From the NCBI GenBank assembly GCA_937915485.1, contig CALGII010000216.1, positions 1-6,684 of the forward strand: DNA of 6,684 bases, written 5' to 3'. Positions 5,130-6,684 of the stretch are shown in pieces. The stretch is from an uncultured Ignavibacteriota bacterium. Lineage in GTDB: Bacteria; Bacteroidota; Ignavibacteria; Tepidaquicellales; Tepidaquicellaceae. Every line of letters begins with the position of its first letter. The first letter of the stretch is position 1. The notes beneath the pieces are model-generated. The model was given only the letters and a program-made list of their open reading frames with translations, searched no databases and was not told the DNA's origin. The position numbers and the translations under genes are program-made.

Positions 5130-6684
5130 ATGAAAAGGAAAGTTTTTCTTGTAATTTCGGCTTTAGTCTTTTTATTCACGGGGCAGATACAGTCAAGACC
5201 CGATATACGTTTTATGGATTACGCGCATTCGGGGTTTTTTCCGCGCGTCATACACGAGCAGGTCAGGTTTGACCCGAACAACATTGACACGTGGATACAG
5301 AACACGGGAATATTCGATCAGGACATACGCACGAGCAACACGCCCGGTGGAATGTGGCCGAAAGGGTCAAACAAATTTTTTGATTTCACGGTTGGCTTAA
5401 GCATGGGGGCATACATCGACGGAGTATTAAAATTAGCATCGGCATCATACACAGGTGAATACGCACCGGGCTATATAAGCAACAGCGGGGGCGTGCCTGT
5501 ACCCGTAACAAATACGAATTTCAAGTTGTACAAGGTAACGAGCACGGATACAACCTCGTGGGATTATATTAACTGGGGGCTGATGGTTCCATACGGGGCG
5601 CCGTATGTTGACAGAAACCTTAACGGACAATGGGACCAGGGAATCGATAAGCCGGGCATCGTGAACGCTGTGCAGACGGTTTTCATTTGCATGACAGACG
5701 GATTTCCCGAAACGCACAATCAGAGCGAAGGATTTTCAGGGGGAACGGCTCCGATGTTCTGCGAGATGCATTTTACGGCTTGGGGATACAAAGGTGATTC
5801 TTTGTATTCACTTCCTTTGAACGACGTGCAATTCTTTTATTATGAGATTATAAATAAGAGCACGAAGACCTGGAACAATACCGTGATGGGACTCGTGAAC
5901 GACGTTGATCTGGGAGACGCAACAGACGACTATATCGGTTGCGATACGGCTGCAAATTTGTCTTACTGTTATAATTTTGATAATACGGACGGAACGGGCA
6001 ATCCACCCTCATACGGCGCGAATCCTCCCGCCTGCGGATTTGATTATTTGCTGAGTCCGCTTTATTACACCGGCAACACGAATGATTCAGTTGTTTATTA
6101 CAATCCGCCGGGCTCAAACAGAAGAGTAGTTAAGAAAGGATACAAGCAATTCGGAATGTCGTCATTTGTTTTTTTTGCAGGAACAAGTTCAGGAGGAATA
6201 ACCTGCGAGTATGATCCTTCATTGCCTATTGAAGCGTACAGGTATTTATCGGGAATAAAGAAAGACGGTGCACCTTGGTTTCACCCGAGCACGAAACAAA
6301 GAACGAAGAAACTATACACGGGAAATCCTGAATCATCAGAGGGATGGACCGAATACGGATACAACGGAAATGTCAATATGGCAAAAATAAAGAATTGCGT
6401 CGGAGGCGACACAGTGACGACATTTCCAAGTCCTTCGGGAGACAGGCGGTTTATGATGAATACCGCAGGGCCGACATTCAACGTTAATGCGAACGATACG
6501 ATGCGTATAGTGCTGTCGCAGATGGTGGCGAAGGGACTCAACAACAAGAACGCGGTAACTAAACTCAAACTTCTAGACAGGACAGCGCAGGTGCTTTATG
6601 ATTTGAATTTCAAGGCTTCGTTTCCGACTCTGCCTTTGCCGGTAGTGACGAAGAGCGTAACGCCGAAGACATCGATGACCTGCG
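5130..6684 (+). CDS. Large exported protein, probable T9SS cargo, N-terminal part (3' truncated)
   Basis: The frame from the ATG at 5130 is open for 518 codons to the window edge. It begins with a Sec signal peptide: MKRK, hydrophobic VFLVISALVFLFTG, then probable cleavage near QIQS (19-22). I do not recognise a named enzyme. Features seen are PYVDRNLNGQWDQGIDKPG (158-176), an acidic D-x-N-x-NG loop that may bind calcium, and NDVDLGDATDDYIGCD (257-272), followed by YNFDNTDG and YGANPPACGFDY (295-306). This module resembles one I associate with large secreted Ignavibacteria proteins that carry a T9SS sorting domain. Residues 450-494 (NANDTMRIVLSQMV...AKG...VTKLKLLDRTAQVLYDLNF) match the segment that in such proteins precedes fibronectin-III-like repeats; PLPVVTKSVTP (about 500-510) would begin the first. 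Eight Cys occur, unusual for T9SS cargo linkers and perhaps disulfide-bonded. No Shine-Dalgarno is visible. The sorting domain itself would lie beyond the window. Confidence 0.82.
   Translation, partial: MKRKVFLVISALVFLFTGQIQSRPDIRFMDYAHSGFFPRVIHEQVRFDPNNIDTWIQNTGIFDQDIRTSNTPGGMWPKGSNKFFDFTVGLSMGAYIDGVLKLASASYTGEYAPGYISNSGGVPVPVTNTNFKLYKVTSTDTTSWDYINWGLMVPYGAPYVDRNLNGQWDQGIDKPGIVNAVQTVFICMTDGFPETHNQSEGFSGGTAPMFCEMHFTAWGYKGDSLYSLPLNDVQFFYYEIINKSTKTWNNTVMGLVNDVDLGDATDDYIGCDTAANLSYCYNFDNTDGTGNPPSYGANPPACGFDYLLSPLYYTGNTNDSVVYYNPPGSNRRVVKKGYKQFGMSSFVFFAGTSSGGITCEYDPSLPIEAYRYLSGIKKDGAPWFHPSTKQRTKKLYTGNPESSEGWTEYGYNGNVNMAKIKNCVGGDTVTTFPSPSGDRRFMMNTAGPTFNVNANDTMRIVLSQMVAKGLNNKNAVTKLKLLDRTAQVLYDLNFKASFPTLPLPVVTKSVTPKTSMTC

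Noticed and set aside
5445..6568. Minus-strand ORFs of 90, 89 and 95 codons opposite the exported-protein gene
   Set aside because: The plus strand has one uninterrupted 518-codon frame with a signal peptide and coherent domain features, so the antisense frames are by-products.

Overview
The window looks like chromosomal DNA from a member of the Bacteroidota/FCB group, most likely an Ignavibacteria-type lineage. The reasons are a SprA (type IX secretion translocon) C-terminus, a secreted protein with the acidic D-x-D-L-G-D / G-C-D module I associate with Ignavibacteria type IX secretion (T9SS) cargo, and mostly A-rich start contexts without a Shine-Dalgarno sequence. This assignment is inference from protein character; there is no rRNA or other marker here.

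Layout. (1) 1-1220, plus strand: the last ~405 residues of a large SprA-like outer-membrane protein, cut by the left edge. (2) 1221-3232, minus strand: a tight three-gene unit transcribed cdd -> tdk -> BMP-family lipoprotein, with 15- and 14-nt gaps. Its last stop codon directly abuts the sprA stop, with no base between the convergent genes. (3) 3233-3381: an AT-rich divergent intergenic region. (4) 3382-4575, plus strand: a family 9 glycosyltransferase (heptosyltransferase type). (5) 4576-5129: a long AT-rich stretch with an A-rich ATCAAA-repeat tract, an 8-bp inverted repeat, a good promoter-like element and an 83-codon ORF that reads like a decayed T9SS C-terminal sorting domain. (6) 5130 to the right edge, plus strand: the first 518 codons of a large exported protein, open to the window end.

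How the genes fit together. The minus-strand cluster makes sense as nucleoside scavenging: a surface lipoprotein of the PnrA/BMP nucleoside-binding family, thymidine kinase to trap thymidine/deoxyuridine, and cytidine deaminase to convert (deoxy)cytidine to (deoxy)uridine. No ABC permease is in view. The plus-strand genes concern the cell envelope: a T9SS translocon component, a glycosyltransferase probably acting on LPS or another surface glycan, and a probable T9SS cargo protein. No CRISPR array, tRNA, rRNA or intact mobile element was seen. The least ordinary parts are the sorting-domain relic in the 4.6-5.1 kb stretch and the secreted protein that follows it.
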